A stretch of DNA of 32,027 nucleotides from an uncultured Pirellulaceae bacterium (GTDB taxonomy: Bacteria > Planctomycetota > Planctomycetia > Pirellulales > Pirellulaceae), in NCBI GenBank assembly GCA_934278005.1, contig CAKQWG010000011.1, positions 1 to 32,027 of the forward strand, read 5' to 3'. The translations under genes were made by a program, and so were the position numbers. The first letter of the stretch is position 1; each line of letters opens with the position of its first letter. Shown here in pieces: positions 8,701-16,305 of this stretch. The notes below the pieces were generated by a model, which saw nothing but the letters and a program-made list of their open reading frames with translations, was not told where the DNA came from and made no database searches.

Positions 8701-9029
8701 TCCTTCAGACATTGGAACAGCCACCGCTGTTGGTGATCTCCAGCGACATGAATCACTACGCAGCGGATCGGGAAAATCGGCGACTCGATCGCTTGGCCTT
8801 GGATGCACTGGGCACCGGCGATCCGCAGCACTTGATCGACGTATGTCGCAAGCATGAGATTAGCATGTGCGGGTTGGTGCCTGCCGCTTTGGTAATGGAG
8901 ACGCTCAGACAGATGGGGCACACGCTGAAGATCATCGAAGTCGGTTATGCCACCAGCGGCGAAGTCTCAGGGGACAAATCGCAAGTGGTGGGCTATGCTG
9001 GGGCGCTGTTGCTTGACCAGACCCAGTGA
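5763..9029 (+). CDS. AmmeMemoRadiSam three-part fusion: radical SAM + AMMECR1 + MEMO1 (AmrS-AmrA-AmrB), 1088 aa
   Basis: One uninterrupted frame joins the three proteins that are usually separate in the AmmeMemoRadiSam system. Residues 1-390 are the radical SAM part: an N-terminal CQLCPRHC cluster, then GCNLGCKFCQNW with the iron-sulfur CxxxCxxC at C99, C103 and C106, and a C-terminal zinc-ribbon-like pair (CHQC near 316, CPMC near 347). Residues about 421-605 are AMMECR1 (AmrA), with LRGCCG at 475-480. Residues about 620-805 are an extra region that looks like a second, degenerate AMMECR1-like module. Residues 814-1086 are MEMO1 (AmrB): H856 in VPHAG, H888 in SPKH and C1036 in SMCG match the metal-binding His49, His81 and Cys244 of human MEMO1. 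The ATG at 5763 has no clear Shine-Dalgarno site. The biochemical product of this system is not established to my knowledge. Confidence 0.93.
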   Translation: MSQAGESTSVRYADGGLPVGWWKASSSSVGRIDCQLCPRHCSLKAGDRGFCFVRENRDGQMVLSTYGKSTGFCIDPIEKKPLNHFYPGTSVLSFGTAGCNLGCKFCQNWDISKSREVARLSARAEPDTIVRAALANNCTSVAFTYNDPVVWAEYAIDTAKACRAVGIKTVAVTAGYITAMARQPFFSEMDAVNVDLKAFTEEFYRSVTYSHLQPVLETIAFLKHETDVWFELTNLIIPGANDNPDELRKMCNWILQTVGDQIPIHFSAFHPDFRMTDRGATDPQTLVMAYDIARSEGLRYVYVGNLRDVKRQSTFCHQCGHLLIEREGYRLGSYTIHSDTADGSGRCPMCKTSIPGRFAARAGDWGERRQPLRIEQYADSLPATAFIALEEITVTSTNTNPATSTPQVKPVASQRPLKLGSLTADQRDLILKLGVAGVVQTVTRQPQKWPEEVLGSFAQTIVMGAFVTLKRGDTLRGCCGVIGKPIPLGAAINSAAQRTATEDQRFTPIAASELPYLSLDVTLLGPFKRIEAAGRQRAAEIQIGQHGVLIQHGDKNGLLLPSVATERGWDAERFLQAVCTKAGLPATAWESDAASLMVFEGQTLSTAMADQLPANVLAGGVLPLSPEQLAGYAQVAGENIVAMVTGGTPSYVITHLPDTTVSAIVLSLDWQADQSEEPPHQGSAVQVSFRPGVPLQSTLYQMCQQAAQRFYEQHFNGRLNIGLTIGFEPAMHGYGSRADLEGVDSSERALVISDSRHCGFAFDPHKSPAELLGLLRHNLPIGGRDAAVHSVRVLSTLPRVISVVAPPPVVTHGVRPPAVAGKFYPAEDAARRALVSRLLGEQQPKQYAALAAMVPHAGLKYSGAVASQAWRSIAQLDGRTLLIVSPKHTATGVNWSVSPFATWQLSRTVSFESDQELAQQLVERVDPLQLDASAHQQEHGIEVQLPLLERLAPNSKVVGLAIQGGSWEDIAAAAKQLAEFLQTLEQPPLLVISSDMNHYAADRENRRLDRLALDALGTGDPQHLIDVCRKHEISMCGLVPAALVMETLRQMGHTLKIIEVGYATSGEVSGDKSQVVGYAGALLLDQTQ

Positions 9030-9075
9030 ATTAGGCTAGCAGTCTTTCAGCCTCGTTCCCAGAGAAGATTACAGC

Positions 9076-9996
9076 ATGCTTTTGATTCGACGAAATCATC
9101 GGTCAGCGTCACCGCTGCGACGTTGGTGGCTGTGTCTGGCCGGTTTGCTTACTGCCGGAGTGCTGATGGAGCAGCCGGCGGCGTGGGCTCAACGCGCTCG
9201 CGGCGTGGACGTTTCTTCCTGGCAGGGCGCGATGGACTGGAATAAGACCTACGCCGCCGGAGCGCGCTTCGCTTTTGTGCGCGCGTCGCGAGGCCAGGAT
9301 GAAGTCGATGTGCGGTTCATTCAAAACATGAACACCATTTCCAATATGGCCGCGGCGGGTAAGACGATCTACGCGGGCGCGTATCACTATGCCAAGCCGA
9401 CCGCTCCGGGCATGCTCACCGGCAGTTCCTCGGCCGCGGCCATCGCCGCTCACGCGCGGGCTGAAGCGGATTATTTTATCAAGTTGGCCGGGGCTTACAT
9501 GACCCCTGGTTGGCTGCGCCCCGTGCTAGACCTAGAGAGCGGCGGTGGGGTGCTCTCGCGAAGCCAGCTGTCGTCGTGGACCAACACCTTTATGGATCAC
9601 GTGCAGACGCGTACCGGAGTTGAGCCGCTGCTGTATATGAATACCAATTACGCTACTGCGTATGTCAACAGCACGTTGGCCAGTCGCGACTTATGGATCG
9701 CCAACTATAACTTGAATGGCATGTATGGCGATCCGCTGAGCGACTCCAGCGGCCCGCCCACGGGGAACATCGACGACTGGTCGTTTTGGCAATATTCAAG
9801 TACTGGTCCGGGGGACCTGTATGGGGTGCCAGCCAGTGCCAATAAGCATATTGATATGAACGTGGCTAACGGCGACATCCATTTTGTACGCAGCTTTGTC
9901 ATACCCGCCTCGGTCCCCGAACCCAGCGGTGCGCTAGCTCTGAGCGGCGCGAGTTTGCTACTGCTCGCGCGTCGCCGCCGAACCCAGGTGGCTTAA
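9076..9996 (+). CDS. GH25 family muramidase (lysozyme) with PEP-CTERM tail
   Basis: This is a predicted secreted N-acetylmuramidase of glycoside hydrolase family 25 that cleaves the peptidoglycan glycan strand. A signal peptide with an arginine-rich start and hydrophobic core spans about residues 1-39 (cut near AWAQ). The GH25 domain begins with RGVDVSSWQG (Asp45), has GAYHYAKP near 101-108, the catalytic pair in LDLE (Asp152, Glu154), and DDWSFWQYSS near 233-242. The C-terminus is a PEP-CTERM-type sorting signal: VPEP at 280-283, a hydrophobic stretch, then an arginine cluster. The gene follows the AmmeMemoRadiSam fusion by 46 bp on the same strand and could be read through from it. The substrate may be its own wall or that of prey or competitors; sequence cannot decide. 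Confidence 0.92.
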   Translation: MLLIRRNHRSASPLRRWWLCLAGLLTAGVLMEQPAAWAQRARGVDVSSWQGAMDWNKTYAAGARFAFVRASRGQDEVDVRFIQNMNTISNMAAAGKTIYAGAYHYAKPTAPGMLTGSSSAAAIAAHARAEADYFIKLAGAYMTPGWLRPVLDLESGGGVLSRSQLSSWTNTFMDHVQTRTGVEPLLYMNTNYATAYVNSTLASRDLWIANYNLNGMYGDPLSDSSGPPTGNIDDWSFWQYSSTGPGDLYGVPASANKHIDMNVANGDIHFVRSFVIPASVPEPSGALALSGASLLLLARRRRTQVA

Positions 9997-9997
9997 C

Positions 9998-12718
9998 CTA
10001 CGCTTGAGCTAGCTTGCGCAGTACGGTGGGCAAGATCCCGCCGTTGTTGTAGTAGTCCAGCTCCACCGGGGTGTCGATCCGCACGGCAACGGTGAACTCG
10101 GTAATTTTTCCGGCTTCATCCGTTGCCCTCACGCGGAGAGTGCTGCGAGGCTGCAATTCCTGCGCATCAATGCCGATGTCAAAAGTCTCAAAGCCCGTCA
10201 GCCCTAGTGACCTCCAACTTTCGCCAGGAGAGAACTGCAGCGGCAGGATGCCCATGCCGACTAAATTGCTGCGGTGGATGCGTTCGTAGCTCGAAGCGAT
10301 CACCGCGCGGACGCCTAGCAGCAGCGTACCTTTGGCTGCCCAGTCGCGGCTACTGCCGGTGCCGTATTCTTCACCGGCCAGAATTACCAGCGGTGTGTGG
10401 CTGTCGATATAGCGCATGGCCGCGTCGTAGATCGGCAACTGTTCGCCGCTGGGGATGTGCTGGGTGTAGCCCCCTTCGACTCCGGGAACCATCTGATTGT
10501 GGATGCGAATATTGGCAAATGTGCCGCGCACCATGACGCGATCATTGCCACGTCGAGAGCCATAGCTGTTGAATTCGCGGACGCCGACGCCGTGAGCCAA
10601 CAGGAATTCGCCCGCTGGACTTTTTTGAGCGATGGCGCCGGCCGGTGAGATGTGGTCGGTAGTGACCGAATCACCCAGCACAGCTAGACAACGCGCGCCG
10701 TTGATGGCTGTCGGCGGGACGACCTGGGCGGTAATTCCCTCCAGGAAGGGAGGCCGCTGGATATAAGTACTCGATTCGTCCCAGGCGTAACGATCGCCGG
10801 GAGTGATCTCTATCGCATTCCATTTTTCGTTTGAAGTGAAGGCTCCGGCATATTGCTCTTCGAACATTTCCGGCAATACGCAGGCTTCAATGGTAGCATC
10901 GATCTCTTCGGAGGTGGGCCAAATGTCGCGTAGGTAGACAGGTTGGCCCTGCTGATTGGTGCCCAGAGGGTCTACCTCAAAGTCGATATTGACGTTGCCC
11001 GCGATGGCATAGGCCACGACCAGCGGTGGGCTAGCCAAGTAGTTGGCGCGGGTCAGCGGGTTGACGCGGCCTTCGAAATTGCGGTTGCCGCTCAGCACAG
11101 CAGCGGCCACAAGATCACCACTGGCGATAGCCGTGGCTACCGGCTCGGGCAGGGGCCCGCTATTGCCAATGCAGGTCGTGCAGCCGTAGCCGACGGTGTG
11201 GAAGCCCAGTTTGGCTAGCGGCTCCGATAGCTCGGCGCGGTCGAAATAATCGGTAACTACTCGCGATCCTGGAGCCAACGAAGTTTTCACATACGGCTTG
11301 ACCGTCAATCCCTGTTCGACCGCTTTCTTAGCCAGCAGGCCGGCCCCGACCATCACCGAGGGGTTGGAGGTATTGGTGCAACTGGTAATGGCCGCGATGA
11401 CAACTGAACCATGGCCGATGGGGATCGAATGGCCGTTGTTTTGCACGAGGGCCGTGTTATCCAGGGCCTCAGGTGGCAAGCCAAATCCGCGACTGGAGAC
11501 GGGAGCGGTCAGGCTCTCAGCAAAGGCTTGCTTCATGTCCGTCAGCGGCACTCGATCTTGCGGACGCTTGGGGCCAGCCATCGATGGCACGACGGAACCC
11601 AGATCGAACTGAAGAGTCTGCGAATATTCCAAGGCAGGCGAATCGTCCTCGCGGAACAGACCTTGGGCCTTCATATAGGCTTCCACCAACGCCACTTGCT
11701 CGGCCGAGCGACCGGTGCGCGACAGGTAATTGAGCGTTTCGGCGTCGACGGGAAAGAAGCCCATGGTCGCCCCATACTCGGGAGCCATATTGGCAATCGT
11801 GGCTCGATCGGCCAGCGACATGTTTGAAATGCCCGCCCCAAAGAACTCGACGAATTTACCAACCACGCCCGCTTTGCGTAGGATCTCGGTCACGCTCAGC
11901 ACCAGATCGGTAGCCGTGGCTCCGGCTGGCAGCTTTCCAATGATTTCGAAACCGACGACTTCAGGCATCAACATGTAGAGCGGTTGTCCCAGCATGCCAG
12001 CTTCGGCCTCAATGCCTCCCACGCCCCAGCCCAGGACGCCTAAGCCGTTGATCATGGTGGTGTGGCTGTCGGTCCCCACCAGCGTGTCGGGCAGAGCCAC
12101 CGGGCCCAGATGGTCTTCACGCACGAAGACGCACTGAGCCAAGTACTCTAAGTTGACTTGATGCACGATGCCCGTATTGGGAGGCACGACGCGGAAGTTA
12201 TCGAAGGCCTGCTGTCCCCAGCGAAGGAACTCGTAGCGCTCCTTGTTGCGCTCGAACTCGATCTCGACGTTGCGTGACAACGCGTCGAGCGTGCCGAACA
12301 AGTCGACTTGCACCGAGTGGTCAATAACCAAGTCGACGGGGATCAGTGGATTGATTTTCTTGGGATCGCCCCCGAGGGCCTGCATGCCATCGCGCATGGC
12401 GGCCAAATCGACGATGCAGGGCACTCCCGTGAAGTCCTGCAAGACCACTCGTGCGGGCATGAAGGGGACTTCCACCGGCGCCGGCGCCGCTGCATCCCAC
12501 TTGGCCAAGGCCCGCACGTCCTCCTCGCGGACCACGTAGCCATCGCAATTCCGCAGCACGGCTTCCAACAAAATCCGAATCGAGAACGGGAGCCGCGAGA
12601 TTTTTCCTAGACCGAGTGCCTCGAGCTTTTTCAGGCTGTAGAAACCGATCTCGCCGCTTGGGCCGAGGAACGTGTCACGAGCTTGGAAGGGATCTTGCAA
12701 AAGCGCTTGCTGTGCCAT
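9998..12718 (-). CDS. acnA: Aconitate hydratase A
   Basis: This TCA-cycle enzyme interconverts citrate and isocitrate with a [4Fe-4S] cluster. The cluster cysteines are C447 in SCTNTSNPS and C513 and C516 in [13 protein letters not shown]. The substrate-binding [19 protein letters not shown] motif is near residues 217-235. The C-terminal swivel domain carries [16 protein letters not shown]. The 906-residue length and domain order match the AcnA/IRP type, not AcnB. The ATG at 12718 gives a normal N-terminus. It is convergent with the GH25 gene (one base between stop codons) and divergent from the gene at 13009, so it is probably monocistronic. The upstream 290 bp shows no promoter I would name. 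Confidence 0.97.
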   Translation of the reverse strand: MAQQALLQDPFQARDTFLGPSGEIGFYSLKKLEALGLGKISRLPFSIRILLEAVLRNCDGYVVREEDVRALAKWDAAAPAPVEVPFMPARVVLQDFTGVPCIVDLAAMRDGMQALGGDPKKINPLIPVDLVIDHSVQVDLFGTLDALSRNVEIEFERNKERYEFLRWGQQAFDNFRVVPPNTGIVHQVNLEYLAQCVFVREDHLGPVALPDTLVGTDSHTTMINGLGVLGWGVGGIEAEAGMLGQPLYMLMPEVVGFEIIGKLPAGATATDLVLSVTEILRKAGVVGKFVEFFGAGISNMSLADRATIANMAPEYGATMGFFPVDAETLNYLSRTGRSAEQVALVEAYMKAQGLFREDDSPALEYSQTLQFDLGSVVPSMAGPKRPQDRVPLTDMKQAFAESLTAPVSSRGFGLPPEALDNTALVQNNGHSIPIGHGSVVIAAITSCTNTSNPSVMVGAGLLAKKAVEQGLTVKPYVKTSLAPGSRVVTDYFDRAELSEPLAKLGFHTVGYGCTTCIGNSGPLPEPVATAIASGDLVAAAVLSGNRNFEGRVNPLTRANYLASPPLVVAYAIAGNVNIDFEVDPLGTNQQGQPVYLRDIWPTSEEIDATIEACVLPEMFEEQYAGAFTSNEKWNAIEITPGDRYAWDESSTYIQRPPFLEGITAQVVPPTAINGARCLAVLGDSVTTDHISPAGAIAQKSPAGEFLLAHGVGVREFNSYGSRRGNDRVMVRGTFANIRIHNQMVPGVEGGYTQHIPSGEQLPIYDAAMRYIDSHTPLVILAGEEYGTGSSRDWAAKGTLLLGVRAVIASSYERIHRSNLVGMGILPLQFSPGESWRSLGLTGFETFDIGIDAQELQPRSTLRVRATDEAGKITEFTVAVRIDTPVELDYYNNGGILPTVLRKLAQA

Positions 12719-13008
12719 GGGATTAAAGATTCTTAGCGCGAGGAAGTGTCTGGAGAGTTGCTCTTGGGTGGGTTGCTCTAGCGCCCGATTCTAGCTTTGC
12801 TACGCCGCCGCAACCGAAGGCCGGATTATAGCAACACTGCCAGAGCTTGTTAATGTAGGCTGCTAGGCTTGTTGTGCTGTCAAGCTGGGCGGTTCTGGCT
12901 GATTGTTCTGCATGCTCCGAAAGTAGTGGAAATTATGGGTGCAATGGTTCGATCAATTAAGTAATCCCTATCAGTGCAACCGCCTATCGAGGCAGCGGAG
13001 TTTAATTT
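12719..13008. other. Divergent intergenic region, acnA and Cys-rich exported protein
   Basis: This 290-bp gap must hold the promoters of acnA (minus) and of the gene at 13009 (plus). The only site I can support is GGAG at 12997-13000, 8 nt before the ATG at 13009, a good ribosome binding site. No convincing -35/-10 pair, palindrome or repeat stands out. Confidence 0.5.
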
Positions 13009-13938
13009 ATGAAAGTACGTCATCTTTTTGCCGTCTGTGTGGCAAGCATGGTTTGGAGTGGTGTTGTTACTCCATCAGTGCTGGCGTGTGAAAAATGCGA
13101 TCGCGAGCACGTGTGCAGCGGGCACTGCCAAAGCGATGACCGCGGCCTGCTCGATAGGATCGATTCCGCCTTGATGCGCCGCCAACCGCGTTTGCCGCAG
13201 GGTTGTCTTCCACAGTTGCCTTCGCTGCGGGGGACTTTTCAAGCTAGTCTGCTGGGCCACTGCTGTGCGGGCCCGAGCTGCGGTTGTGAGGTCACCCAAG
13301 CCAGTTGTGGTTGCGAAATGGCTGCGGCCAGTTGTGGTGTCGAGCGGGCCGGGGGCCCAGGGCATTCTGAGGCACAATGGCACTCGGAGTCTCACGTGGG
13401 TTCGCAGCCTGCGGTTCCGTCGGTTCACAGCGATCCATCCTCCTTTCAACCGCCGGCCTTTAAGCCGCGCCCGCAGCCTGTCGAGACTCTCCAGGAGATT
13501 CCGCAGGTGCAGCCGCTGCCCCAACGCATGCCAGTGGAAATGGTTCCCCGCCCGGACAGCGAGCACGATCCGTTTCGCGATGATTCAGTGCGAGCCTTGC
13601 GTCGCGTGCCCGCTCAATCCGTTCAGCTCCGTCCATCGCAGCGAGCCTATCGCCAGAGCTACGATCCCCAAGCAAGCCATGAGTCGGTTCGCATATCGCT
13701 AAGCGATCAAGAGCTGCCAAATCAGCGCCAGATGCAGACTCGCCTGAGCCAGCTGCCACGCACTGGCTTGGATGAGCAGCGATCGAGTCGCCAAGGTAAT
13801 ATCGCGCCCGTCGGACCGCCGAACGGCCAGCAACCATTGCCGGCGGTAGTGACCGCTTCGGGATTGAGTCGAGCGGACAGCCGCGACCTGCAGCGGCAGC
13901 CGGAGGCAGGCTACAATCCATTGCGAAGCAGCCGATAG
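13009..13938 (+). CDS. Exported cysteine-rich protein of unknown function, 309 aa
   Basis: I do not recognise a domain. A signal peptide spans residues 1-26 (hydrophobic FAVCVASMVWSGVV, cut after VLA). The mature protein begins CEKCDREHVCSGHC, a metal-binding-like cysteine/histidine cluster. Residues 85-112 contain HCCAGPSCGCE followed by near-repeats ASCGCEM and ASCGVE. The C-terminal two-thirds are rich in Gln, Pro, Ser and Arg with low complexity (QPxxxPQPV, RQPEAGYNPLRSSR) and look disordered. A GGAG site 8 nt upstream supports the start. A perfect intrinsic terminator lies 85 bp after the stop, so it is likely a single-gene unit. Cysteine-rich exported proteins with disordered tails are common in planctomycetes; the role here is unknown. 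Confidence 0.8.
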   Translation: MKVRHLFAVCVASMVWSGVVTPSVLACEKCDREHVCSGHCQSDDRGLLDRIDSALMRRQPRLPQGCLPQLPSLRGTFQASLLGHCCAGPSCGCEVTQASCGCEMAAASCGVERAGGPGHSEAQWHSESHVGSQPAVPSVHSDPSSFQPPAFKPRPQPVETLQEIPQVQPLPQRMPVEMVPRPDSEHDPFRDDSVRALRRVPAQSVQLRPSQRAYRQSYDPQASHESVRISLSDQELPNQRQMQTRLSQLPRTGLDEQRSSRQGNIAPVGPPNGQQPLPAVVTASGLSRADSRDLQRQPEAGYNPLRSSR

Positions 13939-14022
13939 CTAACGCCGCTAGAGGCGACCGCCACACAATTTTCCCGCGGCGCAAGCCTAGGTGGTACGGC
14001 CACACACCTAGCCTTGCGCACA

Positions 14023-14063
14023 GACACCGAAGGGACTTTTCCCGCTCCCTTCGGTGTCTTTTT
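14023..14063 (+). terminator. Strong intrinsic terminator
   Basis: A perfect 13-bp stem, GACACCGAAGGGA (14023-14035) with TCCCTTCGGTGTC (14046-14058), closes a 10-nt loop and is followed directly by TTTTT (14059-14063). This is a standard rho-independent terminator on the plus strand, ending transcription of the Cys-rich protein gene. No A tract precedes the stem, so it should work in one direction only. Confidence 0.93.
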
Positions 14064-14184
14064 CGTTGATACGCGCGACATATTCGCTGCCCGTCTTGAC
14101 CTGTGGGGGAGCGAGCAGAGAAGGAGAGGGAGGCTGCGGGTGGTGGCGAGCGAGAATTGCGGGGGCCGTGCTCGCGGTTCGCCC

Positions 14185-14208
14185 GTGAAAAACGTTGTGA
14201 AAAACGTT
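14185..14208. promoter_or_regulatory. Tandem 12-bp direct repeat just upstream of a promoter
   Basis: GTGAAAAACGTT occurs twice, exactly head to tail (14185-14196 and 14197-14208), ending 17 bp before the -35 element at 14226. Each copy contains the palindrome AACGTT. The 12-bp spacing, close to one helical turn, and the position suggest a regulator-binding site, but it could also be one more of the short tandem duplications in this region. Confidence 0.45.
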
Positions 14209-14225
14209 TTGATACTGAAAAAAAT

Positions 14226-14253
14226 TTGACTCTGCAGAGGGCAAGCGTATGAT
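14226..14253 (+). promoter_or_regulatory. Sigma70-type promoter for the gene at 14520
   Basis: TTGACT (14226-14231) and TATGAT (14248-14253) are separated by 16 bp. Each matches the sigma70 consensus at five of six positions. It lies between the terminator at 14063 and the next gene, in the right orientation. Start of transcription would be near 14260. Confidence 0.7.
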
Positions 14254-14259
14254 GCCCTT

Positions 14260-14519
14260 AGCTCAAGCAATAGCTGATCGCGACACAGGACGTCGCACTA
14301 CTCACCACAAACACCTTGGGATGCAGTCAAAGGGATAAGCCTTTGAAAGCTTCTGTCTAAATGGATGGTGAGTCGCAGCAGGGAAGGTAAGAGCACCTTG
14401 ACTGGTGAACTTTTGCGTTGGCAGTGCTGAGAGATGCGTCGGCCGTGGTCGGGAACTTATTCCCAGCCTCTGCCCGGACCGCTCTGGACGCAGCCCGCGT
14501 TTTCCCTGGGGGATCTGCG
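14260..14519 (+). other. Long 5' leader (about 260 nt) of the gene at 14520
   Basis: If the promoter at 14226-14253 is used, the transcript carries about 260 nt before the ATG. The leader has small hairpins such as AAAGG-GATAAG-CCTTT (near 14329-14344) and CACC-TTGACT-GGTG (near 14395-14408). I do not recognise a known riboswitch. The upstream in-frame ATG at 14418 is possible but adds a segment that does not look like a signal peptide. It could be a regulatory leader or hold a small RNA. Confidence 0.35.
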
Positions 14520-15638
14520 ATGAAATCCACTATGCAACTCATAGCTATGTTTAGTTGTTTGTTGACTGCCACACCGGTCTTTACGAGCAGCGGTTTAGCG
14601 GCTCAGCCCGGCGCTCTGGCTTTCGATGCACCGGCGATTGTGATTGCCGAGCCGATCAATCCGGCCGTGGTCCCGCAACCCACCATGGGCGGCGAGTTGG
14701 TGCGGCTGCGAATTCCCGTGTCGACGTTTCAATCCTCAGATTTCCGTGGGTCGATACACGAGTATGTGGTAGAGATCGACAGTCCGCATCAAACGCTGCG
14801 CGTGCTCGATTTCTGGCCCAAGAGCGAAGTTTATAGCGAAGTCGCCGGGACGGTCAGCGTGCAGCGGAGCCAGAAAAAAGATCGCAATTTCAACTTCGAT
14901 GTCTCGGCGGCCTATGAACCGATCGGGCGTGGCAGGGCGTCGGGTGATTTCCACGACAGCTCCACTCAGCAGGAGACCTTTGAACGCAATCCGCCGATGC
15001 AGATCTTAACTTCCAGCGGCACTATCCGGCGCGGCTATGGCGTGTTTTTCAAATTTCGACCCGGGCCGCTGCCCGTTTTGGAGGGAGTTCGCGAGTTGGC
15101 AATTTTGGCCGAAGTTCCTCGGGGGTGGCGCGCCGATATGTTACAAGTCCACATGCGCGCCGTCGGCACTGGACCGCACGCCTCGCGCACTGAAACTTTG
15201 GGCGAAAGCCGCCTCTGGATGACAACTCACCGGGAGGGAGATCGCGGCGCAGCGACTGCAGCTACACGCTATGTAAACCAAGAGCGTGCGCTGCGGTCGC
15301 TGGCCGCTGCGAACAGTTCACGCATCGCTAGCCAAGCCCTGCCTACGTTCTGGCACCGCTTAGGAGCTACGCTGGATGTGGTCGATCCCAAGATTCCCAG
15401 CGATTATCTGGCCCAAGTCATTTTCAGCAGCAGCAATGTGTTTTATGACAACCAGGCGACCAATCGCCTGCCCGTCGATGTCCGCGTCGCCGTGCTGGAT
15501 TACTGGGAGGTCCGCAATGAGCTCGTGGCGCTGAGTCGCAGTTCAGCGGGCGGCAGTTCAGCGGGAGGCCTTGCATCGCTGCCCGTCGACACTTCGGCTG
15601 CGGTTCAAGTCAGCTTCCGCGACCGCCACCAACTCTAA
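14520..15638 (+). CDS. Exported protein of unknown function, 372 aa
   Basis: No domain is recognised. The frame opens at 14418, but the ATG at 14520 starts a clean signal peptide (MKSTMQLIAMFSCLLTATPV, cut near residue 27 after GLAA) with a G-rich stretch just upstream, so I take it as the start. The mature protein is mixed alpha/beta. A recognisable central block (DFRGSIHEYVVEIDSP, VLDFWPKSEVYSEVAGTVSV) looks like a conserved beta-rich core. The C-terminus carries a duplicated SSAGG segment encoded by a 15-bp tandem repeat at 15539-15568 (one mismatch). It has its own promoter, and no partner gene is adjacent. Periplasmic or cell-surface location is inferred from the signal peptide only. Confidence 0.8.
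   Translation: MKSTMQLIAMFSCLLTATPVFTSSGLAAQPGALAFDAPAIVIAEPINPAVVPQPTMGGELVRLRIPVSTFQSSDFRGSIHEYVVEIDSPHQTLRVLDFWPKSEVYSEVAGTVSVQRSQKKDRNFNFDVSAAYEPIGRGRASGDFHDSSTQQETFERNPPMQILTSSGTIRRGYGVFFKFRPGPLPVLEGVRELAILAEVPRGWRADMLQVHMRAVGTGPHASRTETLGESRLWMTTHREGDRGAATAATRYVNQERALRSLAAANSSRIASQALPTFWHRLGATLDVVDPKIPSDYLAQVIFSSSNVFYDNQATNRLPVDVRVAVLDYWEVRNELVALSRSSAGGSSAGGLASLPVDTSAAVQVSFRDRHQL
15539..15568 (+). repeat. In-frame 15-bp tandem duplication in coding sequence
   Basis: CAGTTCAGCGGGCGG (15539-15553) is followed by CAGTTCAGCGGGAGG (15554-15568), one mismatch. It keeps the reading frame and doubles a Ser-Ser-Ala-Gly-Gly segment near the C-terminus of the exported protein. Confidence 0.85.
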
Positions 15639-15739
15639 CCGCTCCGCTCGGCCTGCTGGTGCAAGCGGGCCAATGGTCGCAGGCAGCCGCGGCCACCGAC
15701 CCGGCGTGTCAGGCCGCCTTCTGGTTTGTGGCTTAGCTT

Positions 15740-15767
15740 TTTCTGGCTAAGTCGTTTCTGGCTAAGT
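15740..15767. repeat. 15-bp-period direct repeat in an intergenic gap
   Basis: TTTCTGGCTAAGT occurs at 15740-15752 and 15755-15767. An inverted match (CTTAGC, 15732-15737) precedes the first copy and can pair with GCTAAG at 15745-15750. The 240-bp gap (15639-15878) has no other feature I can name besides the ribosome binding site at its right end. Confidence 0.7.
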
Positions 15768-15878
15768 TCGGAGCAACTGCGCAGCGCGCGCCGGATTGGT
15801 GTTGCCTGAGCTTGCGCAATGATGGGATACTAGGGCATCGAATCGGGAACAGAGCCGTTGCCATCCAGGAGTCTGTCG

Positions 15879-16211
15879 ATGCTTATTCCGCCTTCCAGCT
15901 CGGCCGCGCAGGCCGCCAGCGTCGTGTCCCAGGCGACTGCCAAAGATAGCAGTTCCGAAGCCGCTCGGGGTACGGCATTGGCCACGTCGAAACAATCCTC
16001 CGTGGAGCAGGCCAATTCGGCCAGCCCCGACCGCGACGCGCAAGGGCAGGGGGATGGCTTGCCCAGCGACGCTCGGCCGGCAATCGTCGACGAACTTGAG
16101 ATGGCTGATCCGGAAGCGGACCAGGCGATCGACGCGGCCACAAATCAAGCCCATGTGCCCGCTGCGGTGCTGCCGGGTGAATCGCCCAGCCAGCTTGACA
16201 TCAGCGGCTAA
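15879..16211 (+). CDS. Small low-complexity protein of unknown function, 110 aa
   Basis: The sequence is dominated by Ala, Ser, Asp and Gln with no hydrophobic core, signal peptide or recognisable domain. It is acidic and probably disordered, ending in SQLDISG. It is accepted as a gene because AGGAG (15867-15871) lies 7 nt before the ATG at 15879, a near-ideal ribosome binding site, and because it sits in a plausible slot 94 bp before dapF on the same strand. An ATG at 15858 is in frame but lacks such a site. Overlapping minus-strand frames here are likely by-products of the G+C-rich composition. Confidence 0.55.
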   Translation: MLIPPSSSAAQAASVVSQATAKDSSSEAARGTALATSKQSSVEQANSASPDRDAQGQGDGLPSDARPAIVDELEMADPEADQAIDAATNQAHVPAAVLPGESPSQLDISG

Positions 16212-16305
16212 CAGGTCACCTGTCGTTCGCCCGCAGGTAAGCTATAAACAGTGGCCAAACCGCGACCCAGTAACATTATTAAAGGTAGCCTAGCTAAGTT
16301 TTCCC

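Noticed and set aside
13460..14005. Minus-strand frame of 181 residues opposite the Cys-rich exported protein
   Set aside because: The plus strand has a signal peptide, a ribosome binding site and its own terminator; the minus frame is Ala/Arg-rich shadow sequence.
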